In this document: positions 53,173 to 64,000 of the stretch, piece after piece
How positions within the stretch are numbered: position 1 is the stretch's first letter
Layout: each line of letters starts with the position of its first letter
NCBI GenBank assembly: GCA_963971405.1
Contig: OZ020484.1
Location: forward strand, 28,232,770 to 28,296,769
Direction: 5' to 3'
Source of the DNA: Psococerastis gibbosa
Lineage: Eukaryota > Arthropoda > Insecta > Psocodea > Psocidae
Length of the DNA: 64,000 bases
Made by a program: the position numbers and the translations under genes
The notes under the pieces: generated by a model
Told to the model about the DNA's origin: nothing
What the model saw: only the letters and a program-made list of their open reading frames with translations
The model's database searches: none

Positions 53173-56100
53173 TTAAGGTAGCCTGGCTATTGAAAAGGCT
53201 ATATAATATGTGATGTGTACGATAGGTCTAATTTGGTATTCTTGTATGCTACCGACTTCTGACATGGGCTTGTGTGTATGCACTAAAAGTGCCTAAATAC
53301 TGTCGTACCGGCTTCAAATGTTGACGCACATTGGCACATTATAACACCTGTAAGCATCAGAGTTCATTCAGCTGTATATTAAGCTTCAAATGTGAAATGT
53401 GTGTGGGTTTAAGATGTTCAAAGCTGATTGATCCCGTGATGGAAACCGTTTTCTCCCAAATTAACCATCAGAACCTTACAGTATAAACATCAACACTATA
53501 CGCATAAATACACGTACAGTTTTTTTTTCTCAATAGGTCTATTGTTTTTTTTCAAAAAGTATATCGCAGTGGGTATATGTAGAAAAAAGACTGTTGAATG
53601 TGAGCATCACTATGAAAATTATTTGTTCCAAAAATGTCTCCACTTGCTGCTGATTACAAAAGAACTAATTTAGAGGAAGATTTCTCTAGAAATTATAACT
53701 AGGTAGGTACTGTACGATTATATATTGACTTGTGATAGGAACTACTAGTACAATGCTTGAAACAACGAGAAAATATTTTAGCCCCTATTTTTCATCTCAT
53801 GTTTTTCTGAAGAGAAAACCAATCAGTGTTTTTTACAGCAACGGTATTACCAATTGTAGTATAGCCTTTATCAGTTTTCACCATAATAGACGCTTAGACG
53901 AACAAAAAGACATCAATAGCTTTTTGTTTAAAAACAAGATTTCAGCCTATTTCTCTTGTGATCTCAAAATTGAAGAGAATCGCAAAACCTTTTCCTCTGT
54001 TGTATTGTTATACACGGAATAAAAAGCAATGCTCACCTTTTAAGAGACGATTACAAATATATAAAACAAAGAACATTGCTTGGTGTCAGTTTCTCCAATT
54101 TTAAAATGAGTTAAACTAAAACGGAAGTCGGCATTTCTTTCATAATAAAGTACTTGAAATGCTTAATATACAGCTTATGGTATTATCTGATAACAACAAT
54201 GTTGGTGCAGAGATGGGGAGATCCGGGGTCAAATATCGTACCCGTCCAATTTTTAATTTCTTTCCTTCTCTCATCTAGTCATCTCTATAGGGTGCAGGGG
54301 GGAGGGACCAGCACGATTCAGTTGCACCCACCTCAAACTACCCACCTCTTAGCCACTAATCTCACTCTAACACTAGCTAAAACTTTTGCACTTTGGATCA
54401 GCGAAAAAGTAAAAAAGTAGAAAAATATATCACTACGGCTGATGATCAAGACCTTCTACTATACGTCAGTACATGCTGTCTTCCACTGTCGGTTTGGCTA
54501 GCTTAAATTTTTTCGTCATCAAAGCGGAGGAAATCTTAAAACCTTAAGCGCACTCGGTGCCTAAACTAAAATTGTACGTCTAACCCACTATCTTTAGTCG
54601 TCTTGGGTCTTGCATGATCAATCTGACTTCAACTACCGGTTGATTCTTACTAGCAACGCACAGGAACCAATGACAACCACATCTGACGCTATAACAGTTC
54701 AGTGGTAGTCGTATGATCATCTACAATTCGGGTGAACTGAGTTTGAGTCCCGGCTGGTGAAAAATTGTTCCTGGCACTGCAGAGCATATTTTAAGAAATT
54801 TTCACTGGGTGGCACAAATTGAAATCCTATTCTATATAGTGTAAATTTCGCTTGTATCCACCCCCTCTCCTCCATAAATAAGTTCAGATTAGGTCTATTA
54901 TCCTTTTTACTGCTGCCACGGTTTCTTCGGTCATGTTAAAAACAAAATACGACAGACAACGTAACTTTTGACTATTTTTTTTTTCTTTCTAATTTCTAGT
55001 TTTCGTTAGTCTTGGAATTTGAAATTTGTGCCCAATTTGTGTGGGGCAATATGTCCAAAAGTAGGGGGCAAAATCACCTCACTGCGGGCACGCTTGCCCC
55101 AATGGGGCTTCCTTAAAATATGCTCTGTGGCACTGACAAGAGAAAGGCGACACTCTCCCTCTGCGAAGCGGAGTGGAGCCTTGTTTGATCTGATTTGTGA
55201 AACGTTACACACCTTCATGGGCCTGCATAAAAAATCAACCCCTTTCTTTTCAAACAGACAACACCCATCCGTTTCAGGGTGCGAGGTCTCAAGAGGCCTC
55301 TTATTCTACCTCAAATCAGACGCTGTAGTAGCTAAAGATAATTGATACAATAGAAATAAGAGCAGTTGCTCCCAATCCCATAGAGTGGTCTTCTCATTTT
55401 AATTTAATGAAAGAACTTTCGAACTTGGAGTCACAATCGTATCAAGATCTACTTGGAACCTTTATTTTCATTGTCACTCTCACAATATTATACAAGTTAT
55501 GTGTAGCTACTGACAAACTGTATATCTTGCAATATGGTAGTTATAGGGTAGAGTTCTGCTATTATATGGGAAATGAGACTTTTGTTCCCGCGCAAAAGTA
55601 ATTTTGAATCACTGCGGCCACCTGTCACGACTTCTTCGACTGATCAGAGCTTCGGCCAATAGACAAGTTTTTTTTCAACCAGAGCCATAACGGGATTTGT
55701 TATTGTCTGGAAGCGTCCTGATTGGTTGAAGAAGACGGCGGATGCTAGAAGTGATTCAAAAATATCATTAAGACCAATTTGCCAATTTAGGTCATGCAGC
55801 ATTAACAGTCGGTGGATGGATAGGATAAATTGCGATATGCCAACGGTCAAACATTGCGAAAAAAAACCAATGGGTACACTTCTGAACATACTGTATATGT
55901 TTCTACCATGCATAGACATAGACCGTATATGGGTCGATGAGTCACAGAAAGGGCAATGTACTATGCAAGTGATATACAATAGCCCGTCATGTAGAAATAT
56001 TATATAAGCAAAGACAAACTAATTTAGACGGTCCTACGTTACCAAATGTGCTCCCGATAGCAGTTTGCGAAACAACATGCATGTACAGCAGACCCAACCC

Positions 56101-56607
56101 ATTACACACAAACCAGTGGCAGTATATACTTATATAAGTTACCATTAACAAAAATTATATAATAATACATAATTTACATAATATTTCGTATGCCACGAAT
56201 GGCGCAATATATTAAGGCATGGACTCATGGTTAAAATGTCTCTTACTTCAATAAAAAAGTAAAATAATCCTATTGTATATTGTATCGTATTTCGTTAAAA
56301 CATGAGATGAAACAGAAGATTGATTGCGCAATTTTTCATACTGTCTCTTCAAAAGACACCGGTGTTCCACAGGAAACTAGATGAAACTTTTTGACTTAAG
56401 AGGGTGGTAAAGTAGCTTTTGACAAAAAAAAGAATGAAAGGCAGGGTGGAGGATTACAAAGGCGTGAGATGGAGTTACGACCAGCAGCCATAATCTTATC
56501 CAGCCAAATTAGGTTAGCTGTCTCTTTTTTCCTTTTGAGAGCCCTTCAAAACTTAACCTAAACTCCCTTAAGGTGTTTCAAAGACATAACAGCTTTTCAA
56601 CGTATCA
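53173..56607. other. No supported gene
   Basis: AT-rich DNA with short open readings only (53732-54022, 54154-54420, 55019-55345). None has a recognised domain, a promoter or splice partners. A tRNA-like SINE head lies at 54690-54775 (B box GAGTTTGAGTCCCGG). Confidence 0.45.
54690..54790 (+). repeat. tRNA-like SINE head
   Basis: TAACAGTTCAGTGGTAGTCG (A-box-like) and GAGTTTGAGTCCCGGCTGG (B-box-like) followed by a non-tRNA body. No good acceptor stem. Confidence 0.45.
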
Positions 56608-56615
56608 AGTCCGGT

Positions 56616-56894
56616 CAGGGGCGTAAAATTGGGGGGGGCACGGTCCAACTTGCCCCCCAGCCTCGAGCATTGTAAGACGTAATTCATACTTCATGGTCCC
56701 CTTTGCAGCAATATTAATGTTAGCATTCCTGTTTTAGCGTTGTAAAATCTACAGCTATACTTTACAACTATTAAAATACGTAAAACCCTACTATTTTGCT
56801 CTTATATTTTCAATTTTTCCTTAAATCCTGCCTGATGACGTCATAACGTCTACTTGTTTTGCCCCCGCCATCATTCTAAAACTTTACGCCTCTG
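56616..56894. mobile_element. hAT-type MITE with perfect 8-bp TSD
   Basis: Termini CAGGGGCGTAAA and TTTACGCCTCTG, flanked by identical AGTCCGGT copies (56608-56615 and 56895-56902). 279 bp, no transposase; a G run and a C run lie near the left end. Confidence 0.82.
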
Positions 56895-56902
56895 AGTCCG
56901 GT

Positions 56903-59760
56903 TTCTTTTGGTGCAGAGTCAGGGGTTCTCAAGGAAAAATTCTTGTGGCCTCTTAGAATAGAATAGATTGGAAAATATCAGTATTGATTCATTTTGAATA
57001 CAATAGGCGTCGAAATAACTTAAAACTACAACATGTATACCAACAACGCACAAAACACGATAAATTTCAAACATCAAACATCAATACTATCCGCATTGGG
57101 GAACAAAAGAAGAATATCATATATCACGAACTTAGAGCTAGATAATATGACTTGAGCCGTGTCCTCCTGGCTATATAAACCCTACACCCCCCCCCCCTCT
57201 CCCACCCAGATCTAGGGTAAGTCACAACACACCCTGCTAGCTCAAATTTAATAGGTATTAAAAACAGTCATTTTTTTTAATGTAACTTAAAATTTGAAAA
57301 AGGAGAGTATACAAAAACAAATTCTTCCCTCCAAAAATTAAAAAATGTTACATTTTTCGTAACAAATTATAAAGAAATAAAATAATTTTGTATTAATTAT
57401 CAATGTCTATGACTTTATCTCCGCACAAATCTACCCGTAGTCCCTCTAGATTAGGCCTCTCATTTGAGAATCTCTGGAGGGAAAACACATTTTCAAAATT
57501 AGTTTTCATATTTAAAGTGGCTCTTACCATTGTACGTAAAACTATGGTAAGCGGCTAAGCGCCAAGCGGAATCCGAAGAAGCCAGCTGCATTTACATATC
57601 TAGGAACAGGTAAAAATACGGCAGTTTGATTCCGATCTTCAACACTGTTCGTATAGCTTTACCTGATTATACTGAGTAGACGGGCAAGTTTTAGGGAAGC
57701 GATATTTTTAGACTAAGTGTAAATTGGATTTGTGATAAAATGGGTATTGGGGAGGGCGCAGCTTTCGTTTAAGAGAAGGGCAATGTCAATTTTAAGGGTG
57801 GTATGCACAGTCGTTCATTTAGACGAAAATTTACTGTAAAATATATGCTCCATAAGAGGATGTGGAACGTAGTGGCAGACATGGGTTACAAGAAAATGAC
57901 GTCACATTCCACAGTCCCCTTCTTAACCATCAAATTTAAATTGATGGGGGAAAATATTTTATTGGGAAAAAATTAATTTTAGAGGTACATAATAAATCTA
58001 CTAAATACTAGTAAAATATTTTTTTTAATGTTGTCAATCAGCCAATTCTGACCCACAAGACGTGCCTTTGTTTGTGACCTACCATACGCAGTAAAGAAAT
58101 TGCTAGTTTTATAGACCAAGTGGATTGATGACACAACAATGTGAAATAATCGTAGGTGCTAAGTGCCAAGGACCAAAGTACTAAGTATTAATTTACGGTC
58201 AAACCCTAAATTCGTCGCCAGCAGAGTTATATTTGCCAGCAATAAGAGCGTCACCTGGGGGTGCAGACTTGCAAATGTCGAATTTGATATTTTTCATTAT
58301 TCTTATATTGTTTTCCAATTATGATTTTACACCAGAGTACTTATATCATATTTCATTTATGTGGGTAGATATTTTATTTTTAAATCAATACAAGATATCA
58401 GATATGGAGCATTATTTTTGTAGCATAGCCGGCGAAACTGTATACGGTACGGTACTTTTTTTTGTGCCAAAGAATGGGGCATTACCTCATTACCTTTACC
58501 CACAATATGGAGCCTACAGCGTCATGACCGAGTCCGATACGGTATCTGTAAAATATCAATTAGCCTATAATTTGTTTTTAATTACTTGAGAAAGACTGAA
58601 AGTGTTCTGTGAAGAATTTGCATAAAAAATCCTGCATACTGACGTCTAATGTCGTTACATCAACGATAATAATATAGAATAGATGGCGTTTACCCATAAG
58701 CTAAGTATGGCCGAGAGCGGTGAAACGTTAGAGAAAATGTCAAAGGAAATGGTAAAGGTGGTCATAGGAAATGTGATCAAGTTTTATGGTTGCAACATAC
58801 CGCAGCAAATGAAAATTTTATAAAATGAAAAACAAATGAACAATTCAACAGGCACTGCGCACTTAACCTTGGGTCCCATGCAACCTTGTACTAGCTAAAT
58901 TTTCACTATGTTTGCATAATGGCGAGAACGTCCTACTAAATCTTGGTCATAGCTGCCGAATCGTTGAATGACCAAGCTGCGGATGCCCATCTTACCCGCC
59001 CGTGGGTTACATGCAATCCTGCAGATTTTCCATACCATAGATAGGTTTGCAGATATAAATGAACTAAAGCCCCTCGTCTCAGTGGCACCATTTTGTAATC
59101 AAGCAATCCAGCATGCTATGCTGAGATTCCCATTTAGGCTATTATAATATCGTAGAAACACGTATATAAGAACTTGTATGTTTACTGTAGAAAGTTTAGA
59201 ATCCACAGAGCACTTAAATTAATTTCGCTAAAGAGCAGTACAAAACATTTCAACAAGAACTATGGATTATGAGTAATAATTTCAAACTAATTGAGAATAT
59301 ACTATTGCAGAACAATTCGCTCTTCAGTCATAAATGGAATTTTCAAGTTATCTGATAATAGCAAGCAAAGTATTATACTGTATAACAGTATTATTCGAAC
59401 ATGGGAAACTAGACAATATCAAATTTGGTACCGTACCGTAAGTTACCGAAAACTAGTTATGAATGATATGGTTTCATATGACGAATGAATGGATATATAT
59501 TGAGAAACGCAAAGTACAATGTTTATAACAATTTTGTAAAACTATTACATAAAGATCACGCCACTGGGCAAACGCCCGAGTGTGGCATACATCAGTTAAA
59601 CAATGAAAAGTATAAGTTACGGTAGGTAGCTAGGCTACAATTGTAAAGTTTATTTATGAAAATATACAGTATATGTGCGAACAAAGTAAAATTTAACATG
59701 AGTATAATTTAAATGTCGAAAACATCACTACGCTCTTTAACATAATTCATATTTCCTTTT
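56903..59760. other. No supported gene; family Y fragment
   Basis: AT-rich. 58672-58860 repeats the ACSS3 intron 6 segment (ACCCATAAGCTAAGTATGGC, GAACAATTCAACAGGCA). The open reading 58233-58589 has hydrophobic runs but no recognised domain, start context or splice signal. Confidence 0.4.
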
Positions 59761-60141
59761 GGTGCCCATTCCATTGACCGGCTAGGGCTATTTCCAAAAC
59801 GGTGACGTGGTAGCAGACACTCAAGACTTAGGTGGCGTTTCCACCGACCTCGCATTGCAGAATTGACGGAAATGTTTATTTTCCTCTATGCCATAGTTAA
59901 AATTCATCAATGATCATACAATAAAATCACAAACAAACAAACTAAAATAAAAAATGGCGTCATGGGATATGTTAATTACAAACATTTTAATAGATTTATA
60001 TAAAAAGAAAAACAAACATTTCCATCAATGTCACTGGCAATCTGCATTGCGAGGTCGGTGGAGACGCTACCTAAGTCTTGAGTGTCTGCTACCACGTCAC
60101 CGTTTTGGAAATAGCCCTAGCCGGTCAATGGAATGGGCGCC
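59761..60141. mobile_element. Palindromic MITE family A, copy A6 (composite)
   Basis: Ends GGTGCCCATTCCATTGACCG and CGGTCAATGGAATGGGCGCC, flanked by TTT on both sides. Core AAAAATGGCGTCATGGGATA. Confidence 0.82.
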
Positions 60142-60484
60142 TTTTTATAATGTAGAGACTTGCAGAATTTCGGCATATCATAGGTATAGGGCATGATATA
60201 CGGTGGTTATTTGTCTCATTGCGTTATATGGCCCGAACCGTTCCTTATGGCAATGACATAACAAGGTAGCATATATGCCAATGGAGACCGAAAATTTCGA
60301 CATGAAATTGCAATATAATAAATATTTATTAATTTATGCATAAGAATTTGAGTAACAACATACGAGTAAATAACTTTTTGACGTGACAACGTCTAACAAA
60401 TCGATGAGCGCTGGCTGGAATACTAGGTGCATGTACGAAAATGGTGATGTTCATTGGTCAGGAACAAGGATCGGGAACGCTGGT

Positions 60485-60760
60485 TTTTTGGGCAGAAGTA
60501 GAAGGTCTATCTCAATTTAAATTATACCCATGTCTTCCATCTATTCTTCCTCTTCCAGGCCATGTTATATTTGTTGTGATAGGGCAAGTGGTTCGACTTT
60601 GGGGGGTGGAAACGTGAGGAAATGCGCCTAAATTTGGCGAATTTCAGCGAAAATAGGCCTTTTTTTGGGGGTGTTAATACCAATTTGAAACCTTCAAACT
60701 ACTTTAGTTCTTTTCCACCTTTCTTACTCTTTCCAGACATATATTCATTTTTACTATCTG
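60485..60760 (-). repeat. Dispersed repeat family D, copy 2
   Basis: Reverse of 39345-39560: ATTTAAATTATACCCATGTC, CCAGGCCATGTTATATTTGT and CTTTGGGGGGTGGAAACGTG. Confidence 0.65.
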
Positions 60761-61059
60761 TCTCTTCGTTCAGGCTCAGGGGAGTTGGTAAGCCATCACT
60801 GTTTCGGCGGAGAACAGGTTCAAAGGGTACTTTTGAATTTACATGCATAGAGTTAAAAAAATCCACAGCCTGCAATTTTCCACTGAAATGAATTTTCAAT
60901 GTCTCATTGGAAGCAGCATATATTGAGGTTTTAAGCGAGTATATACATAGTTTCAAATTCACCCCTTAAACACGAGTGGAACACAAAATTTGGAAATAAA
61001 AATGACGCATTTCCAGCTATCCCATTTAACTTGCATGTGCGGGTTTAAAGCAATTTTTT

Positions 61060-61310
61060 GGGCTGATATGAAAGGCCTATCTTAATTTAAATTATACCCA
61101 TGTCTTCGTATATTCTTCCTCTTTCAAGCCATACTATATTTGTGGTGATCAAGCAAGGGGTTTGGCTTTGGGGGTGTGAAACGTCTGGGGGTGCGCACGA
61201 TTTTCAACAAAAGTAGGCCTCTTTCGGCCGCGTTATTATCTATGAAAAAATTCAAACTACTTCTTAAGGGCTTTTCCACATTTCTTTCGCTTTCCAGCCA
61301 TATATTATTT
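61060..61310 (-). repeat. Dispersed repeat family D, copy 3
   Basis: TTAATTTAAATTATACCCAT, AAGTAGGCCTCTTTCGGCCG and CAAACTACTTCTTAAGGGC match copies 1 and 2. With copy 2 it forms a direct repeat about 580 bp apart. Confidence 0.65.
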
Positions 61311-61502
61311 AAGTTAATTAGTTAATTAAGTTTAAGTTAATTTAGGCGTTGTCACGTTAAACTATCGTGAATCGTCCGTAAACCGACTTTACAACCGACT
61401 TACAGACAACCAATTTTTTATTAAAAGCCTAGATACTTCAGCAAAATTTCAAACAGGTATAGAATAGATTAAATCGAACATAAGACCCATACGAAACATT
61501 AA

Positions 61503-61672
61503 GGCGGCTATTCCATTAGTCAATAACCCGTCATTTCTGCATAAAAAATTGATGAGAGGTTTGTTTTAAGGAGACTATTATGTAGATACTTAACTTATCT
61601 ATTGAAAATTAAGTTATAATATGGTAGAGACTTATTATTGATGCACAAATGACGGATTATTGACGGATTGAC
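61503..61672. mobile_element. Family B-related fragment (B3)
   Basis: GGCGGCTATTCCATTAG start and AAGGAGACTATTATGTAGAT, ACTTAACTTATCTATTG body match family B. The right terminal repeat is missing or diverged. Confidence 0.5.
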
Positions 61673-61711
61673 TCGAATTTTTCTTTTATTGTTTAGAAAT
61701 AACACACTAGT

Positions 61712-61759
61712 ACACACTCGAATATTCTTACAATGTTGTTCCAATATTCGAGTGTGTAA
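61712..61759. repeat. Perfect-stem hairpin
   Basis: ACACACTCGAATATT and AATATTCGAGTGTGT flank an 18-base loop. A DNA or RNA hairpin, probably the core of a small foldback repeat. Confidence 0.6.
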
Positions 61760-62139
61760 TGGGGGGATATGATTTATTATAAAAAATAACATAAAATAAA
61801 ATAAAAAAATTATATGATTTTTTTCTCGATGCTGTTACAAACGAAACCATATTGAAGACTTGAGTGCACGGCAGTCCAGCTACAGTATCCCCCTCCCTAA
61901 AGACCACAGCCGCAGGCGCTATCGAGGGAAATGTATACCAACGTTATTAACGGCACAATATTAAGCCTTTGATAACAACTATTCATTTATAATTCAAAAG
62001 GTAGCGATCGGTTGCGGAGAAAAGTATGCAACAACTATGTCGGAAAAATTTAAAGGACAAAGAACTAATGAGTAAATGATTTAGTGGAATCGCTCAGTCA
62101 GTGCGGGCGTTTAGGAAAATTTAAGACGAAATGTATAAT

Positions 62140-62265
62140 GCGATGCGATCGGTGACCTGTCGTAACTCAACACAGGTGTTACCTAGGGTACAGAGGCGAC
62201 TGAAGAGGTTATTCGGATACATTTATTGAAAATTGTATGAATGCGAATAATATTAATATAAAAAA
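62140..62265. repeat. Family G fragment
   Basis: GAGGCGACTGAAGAGGTTATTCGGATACATTTATTGAA matches 51113-51160 and the reverse of 27260-27300. Confidence 0.55.
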
Positions 62266-62639
62266 AAACTACTTTGTAACTATGTTGCCTACTTTGTAAC
62301 TAAGTTATGTCATAATATTACGTCCTATTGTATATATTCTAGTGCGTTGTACTGTCAGAGATTCTCATTTTATCATCCTCGCAGCTTAAGTACAGGGCAA
62401 CCACCATGAAAAGTGCATTCCAATTTTATATCCAGCAGCCAGGTTTGAAGAACCTTGAATTTGAGTGCGGTACTGTGTCGCTGACAAAAGCGGCTCATTA
62501 CATAAAACTGTGCTATAAACCCCCACTGCTATTGCTCCGCATTCTTTGGCCATTGTTATAGAGTTATTGGCTGATCGACCAACGTTTTTCCTGTTCCCTC
62601 TCCAAATTCGATATTCTTGAATCAATTTAAAGCTATACA

Positions 62640-63140
62640 TTTTATTATATAGGTACTATTTTTAAATGGATTATGAATGGGATGTGTGGTTTCCTCTCAA
62701 TGGGCTCGTTCGCGATACGTCCGATAATATTACATCAAGGATAAGAACAGCAAGATGGCGGGCGTTGCCGGTAATCTGTGCTTGGTACATGACAGTTGCA
62801 AGCAAACTATGTCAAATTCTTTACTTAGTAACCAGAATTACAACTCTGCTCAACAAACACTCACACTTAGACCCATTCTTTGATAAATTAACAGTCTATA
62901 AAATAAAGTGTCTTAATGTATTTGCTGAAATTGCTTGAAATTGCCTCTTTATAGGTATTTGTTTTAATGCCATTGCGTTAGCATTGAATTTATTGTTTCT
63001 ATTAGTTAAGTTATATTCTACTCTCAGAAGAATTTTTTTATGTTATTATTAATTTAGATTATTGTACAATGTATATGGTGAACACTGTTTTTGTACAATT
63101 AAAAACATATTCTATTCTATTCTATTCTATTCTATTCTAG
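62640..63140 (+). mobile_element. Probable LINE 3' end with (TTCTA)n tail
   Basis: The open reading 62666-62935 is followed by ATTGTACAATGTATATGGTG, GTTTTTGTACAATTAAAAAC and a TATTC pentamer run at about 63108-63140, the kind of tail seen on insect non-LTR elements. No RT motif remains in the reading. Confidence 0.4.
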
Positions 63141-64000
63141 AGATGGAACATTCGTTTCCCACCAAAAATAGACTTAATTTCTGGGACCACTCTCCACGCC
63201 TCCATTGAAAAAGAAAAATATGAAAAGTACCAGGTTACCCCAGGATTCAAAATATATTTTTGACGCGCTCGAATGTCCCATCTCTCCTATAAAGAACTCT
63301 ATCTACATATATAATTATATATATGTATCGTACCTATTTGCCAGATATCCCCAGCTATAGCTATTAGGTAGGTACGTTTATCCGTGAAGTAAAATTATCG
63401 GAGGCATCTCGTTATTGTTTTTGTAATTAGCACACTAAGGTGTAATTATTTGTGAACGGTTTGTTAGATAACAAATTACAATATAGTTTTTGGGAGAGTC
63501 ACTCGTCCATTTTGTAAAACTACACTGAGTGAGCCATAAGTCACAGAAGAAAAATCACGATGAGGTGACACGTGGCAGAGGCAAATACTGTGCATGTGTT
63601 ATGACATGTGATCAAACAAATGATAAATACAGTATATAATAATATACGCAAATATTCTGCTGTTACGTACGGTAGGGTAGGGCTCAACTCAACTCAGTTT
63701 ACGTATAGCAGCTAATAGTAATGGTTTCAATCCAATTAGCGCTGTGGTGCAACATCTTTTGCTAATTCTTCTTCCGGATATTTATCGTAAAACCCAATGA
63801 TAACCTAATAATCAATTTTCCCACCCTTTGTAATGTTGTCAGGCCCTTATCCTAAACCAAATTCTGTACGTCTGCTTATGCAACGAAGCCCCCCTAAACA
63901 CACACATACTATGGTTTTATTTTCGAGGGAGGGGCGAATCTGCATCCAAGGCAAGTTTACAGGGTTCCCCCTTCATGACAACAGGGACTTAACTAGCCAA
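63141..64000. other. No recognised gene
   Basis: AT-rich sequence with a TATATA-rich run at 63308-63330. No exon, repeat copy or RNA gene was matched. Confidence 0.4.

Noticed and set aside
55019-55345. A 108-codon plus-strand reading with a T-rich acceptor upstream as second exon of the 50145 leader
   Set aside because: No recognisable domain, no signal peptide, unremarkable start context and no donor linking it; kept as unsupported.
58233-58589. A 118-codon reading with hydrophobic stretches
   Set aside because: AT-rich composition alone can give such hydrophobic runs; no promoter, splice or family evidence.
61860-61940. GC-richer patch as a promoter
   Set aside because: No TATA, initiator or donor arrangement comparable to 50114-50198.

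Overview
The window is nuclear DNA from an animal, most likely an arthropod and probably an insect. The genes are split by GT-AG introns, coding exons fill only about 5% of the sequence, and the rest is packed with BEL/Pao, LINE, tRNA-derived SINE and palindromic DNA-transposon remnants. A planthopper-like hemipteran is a guess from overall flavour, not something the sequence proves. Nothing suggests a bacterium, a plasmid or a complete virus.

Genes. (1) Minus strand, 3-812: the 5' coding part of a secreted or membrane adhesion protein with a signal peptide, two Ig domains and the start of a fibronectin III domain. It runs off the left edge. (2) Minus strand, 7849-12800: five coding exons of a tetraspanin (225 residues, CCG motif in the large loop). 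The terminal exon was not found. A possible untranslated first exon lies near 25790, which would give a 13-kb first intron. (3) Plus strand, 30524-46926: a complete 12-exon acyl-CoA synthetase of the ACSS3 type (681 residues). All splice phases close, and the usual Gly of its P-loop motif is read as Asp at an exon junction. (4) Plus strand, about 50116-50198: a TATA/initiator promoter with a short non-coding leader exon ending in a good donor. Its coding part is not recognised and may lie beyond the window.

Layout. 1-900 Ig gene; 900-7850 LINE relic and repeats; 7850-12800 tetraspanin exons with small palindromic elements in the introns; 13-26 kb a repeat nest (BEL/Pao relic, a 3.6-kb inverted-repeat element with other elements inside it, stacked palindromes) that would lie in the tetraspanin first intron; 27-30 kb dispersed repeats and hAT-type MITEs; 30.5-46.9 kb ACSS3 with repeat-filled introns; 47-64 kb mainly repeats, the orphan promoter, a tRNA-like cloverleaf and LINE ends.

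The three recognised genes act in unrelated processes (cell adhesion, membrane organisation, short-chain acyl-CoA formation), so nothing implies a shared pathway. The most noteworthy signals are the ACSS3 motif change, nested palindromic transposons that can be dated relative to each other inside the window, and the orphan promoter. I found no convincing new biological system.
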